Positions 23,135 through 23,263 of a stretch of 23,263 nucleotides of DNA are shown piece after piece (within the stretch, counting starts at the first letter, position 1; each line of letters begins with the position of its first letter). Both the position numbers and the translations under genes were made by a program. The DNA lies in NCBI GenBank assembly GCA_023432805.1, contig JAEYUG010000085.1, forward strand, positions 1 through 23,263. Direction: 5' to 3'. This stretch comes from Bacteroidota bacterium. GTDB taxonomy: Bacteria; Bacteroidota; Ignavibacteria; SZUA-365. The notes below the pieces were generated by a model. That model saw only the letters and a list, made by a program, of their open reading frames with translations, searched no databases and was not told the DNA's origin.

Positions 23135-23263
23135 GGCGGCGAGACGCCGCCCGTCCATTGAAAGGTCGGTGGACGTCCTCGTCCACCACGAAAGGTCGGT
23201 GGACGTCCTCGTCCACCACGAAACGTCGGTGGACGTCCTCGTCCACCACGAAAGGTCGGTGGA
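23135..23263. repeat. hairpin-repeat cluster R10: GGCGGCG module followed by a 30-bp tandem array at the window edge
   Basis: Hairpin GGCGGCG-AGA-CGCCGCC (23135-23151) with tail CGTCCATTG is followed by three 30-bp units (23160-23189, 23190-23219, 23220-23249) and the start of a fourth cut by the window end. Each unit is GAAAGGTC + GGTGGACG-TCCT-CGTCCACC + AC in outline. The third unit differs by one base (AAACG instead of AAAGG). There are no spacers between units. The true length of the array cannot be seen. Confidence 0.92.

Noticed and set aside
23160..23263. CRISPR array at the right edge (regular 30-bp period)
   Set aside because: Units abut directly with no unique spacers, and the same hairpin is spread through the whole window; it is a tandem repeat of the intergenic family.

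Overview
This is a 23 kb, GC-rich (visibly above 60 % G+C over most of its length) chromosomal window from a Gram-negative bacterium. The Gram-negative call rests on gmhA (ADP-heptose/LPS pathway) and on a signal-peptide-bearing M16 protease. The long single-chain M16 protease, the class I fumarase and the SSS symporter would fit the Bacteroidota/Chlorobiota (FCB) side of the tree. That placement is an inference from gene style only, and no rRNA or other marker is present.

Left part (1-10.8 kb): an accessory, defence-like island. It opens with the last 37 codons of an ISL3-type transposase and a probable IS end. Next, all on the minus strand, come a small two-helix membrane protein and a translationally coupled pair: an SNF2-type helicase (DrmD-like) followed by a 1356-residue adenine DNA methyltransferase (DrmMI-like). 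This is the class 1 DISARM-type helicase/methylase pair, but drmA, drmB and drmC are absent from the window. Divergent from it lies a RloA-like AAA ATPase with a RloB protein (AbiL-like two-gene module). It is followed by a convergent AbrB-type antitoxin/Doc toxin pair with GTGA overlap.

Right part (10.8-23.2 kb): ordinary metabolic and envelope genes. These are a secreted pullulanase-type GH13 enzyme (-), a small Cys/His zinc-finger-like protein (+) with a clear intrinsic terminator, an SSS-family sodium:solute symporter (+), a fumarase-gmhA operon (-), a short-chain dehydrogenase (+), a type II NADH dehydrogenase (-) and a periplasmic M16 zinc protease (+) with its own terminator.

The most striking feature is not a gene. 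Between 7.9 kb and the right edge, nearly every boundary between transcription units carries one or more short hairpin repeats. Their stems vary but stay base-paired: GGTGGACG/CGTCCACC, GACGGACG/CGTCCGTC, GCGGACG/CGTCCGC and GGCGGCG/CGCCGCC, with 3-4 nt loops. Several are assembled into an approximately 80-bp composite element: hairpin, conserved linker around TGACGGATGTTCAGTG, inverted hairpin, with ends resembling GAAAGG...CCTTTC. One copy sits in frame inside the pullulanase gene just after the signal peptide, another supplies the C-terminus and stop codon of the dehydrogenase, and a 30-bp tandem array runs off the right end of the window. It looks like a REP/BIME- or MITE-like family that marks the borders of the defence modules as well as of the housekeeping genes. 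No transposase that might mobilise it is seen here.
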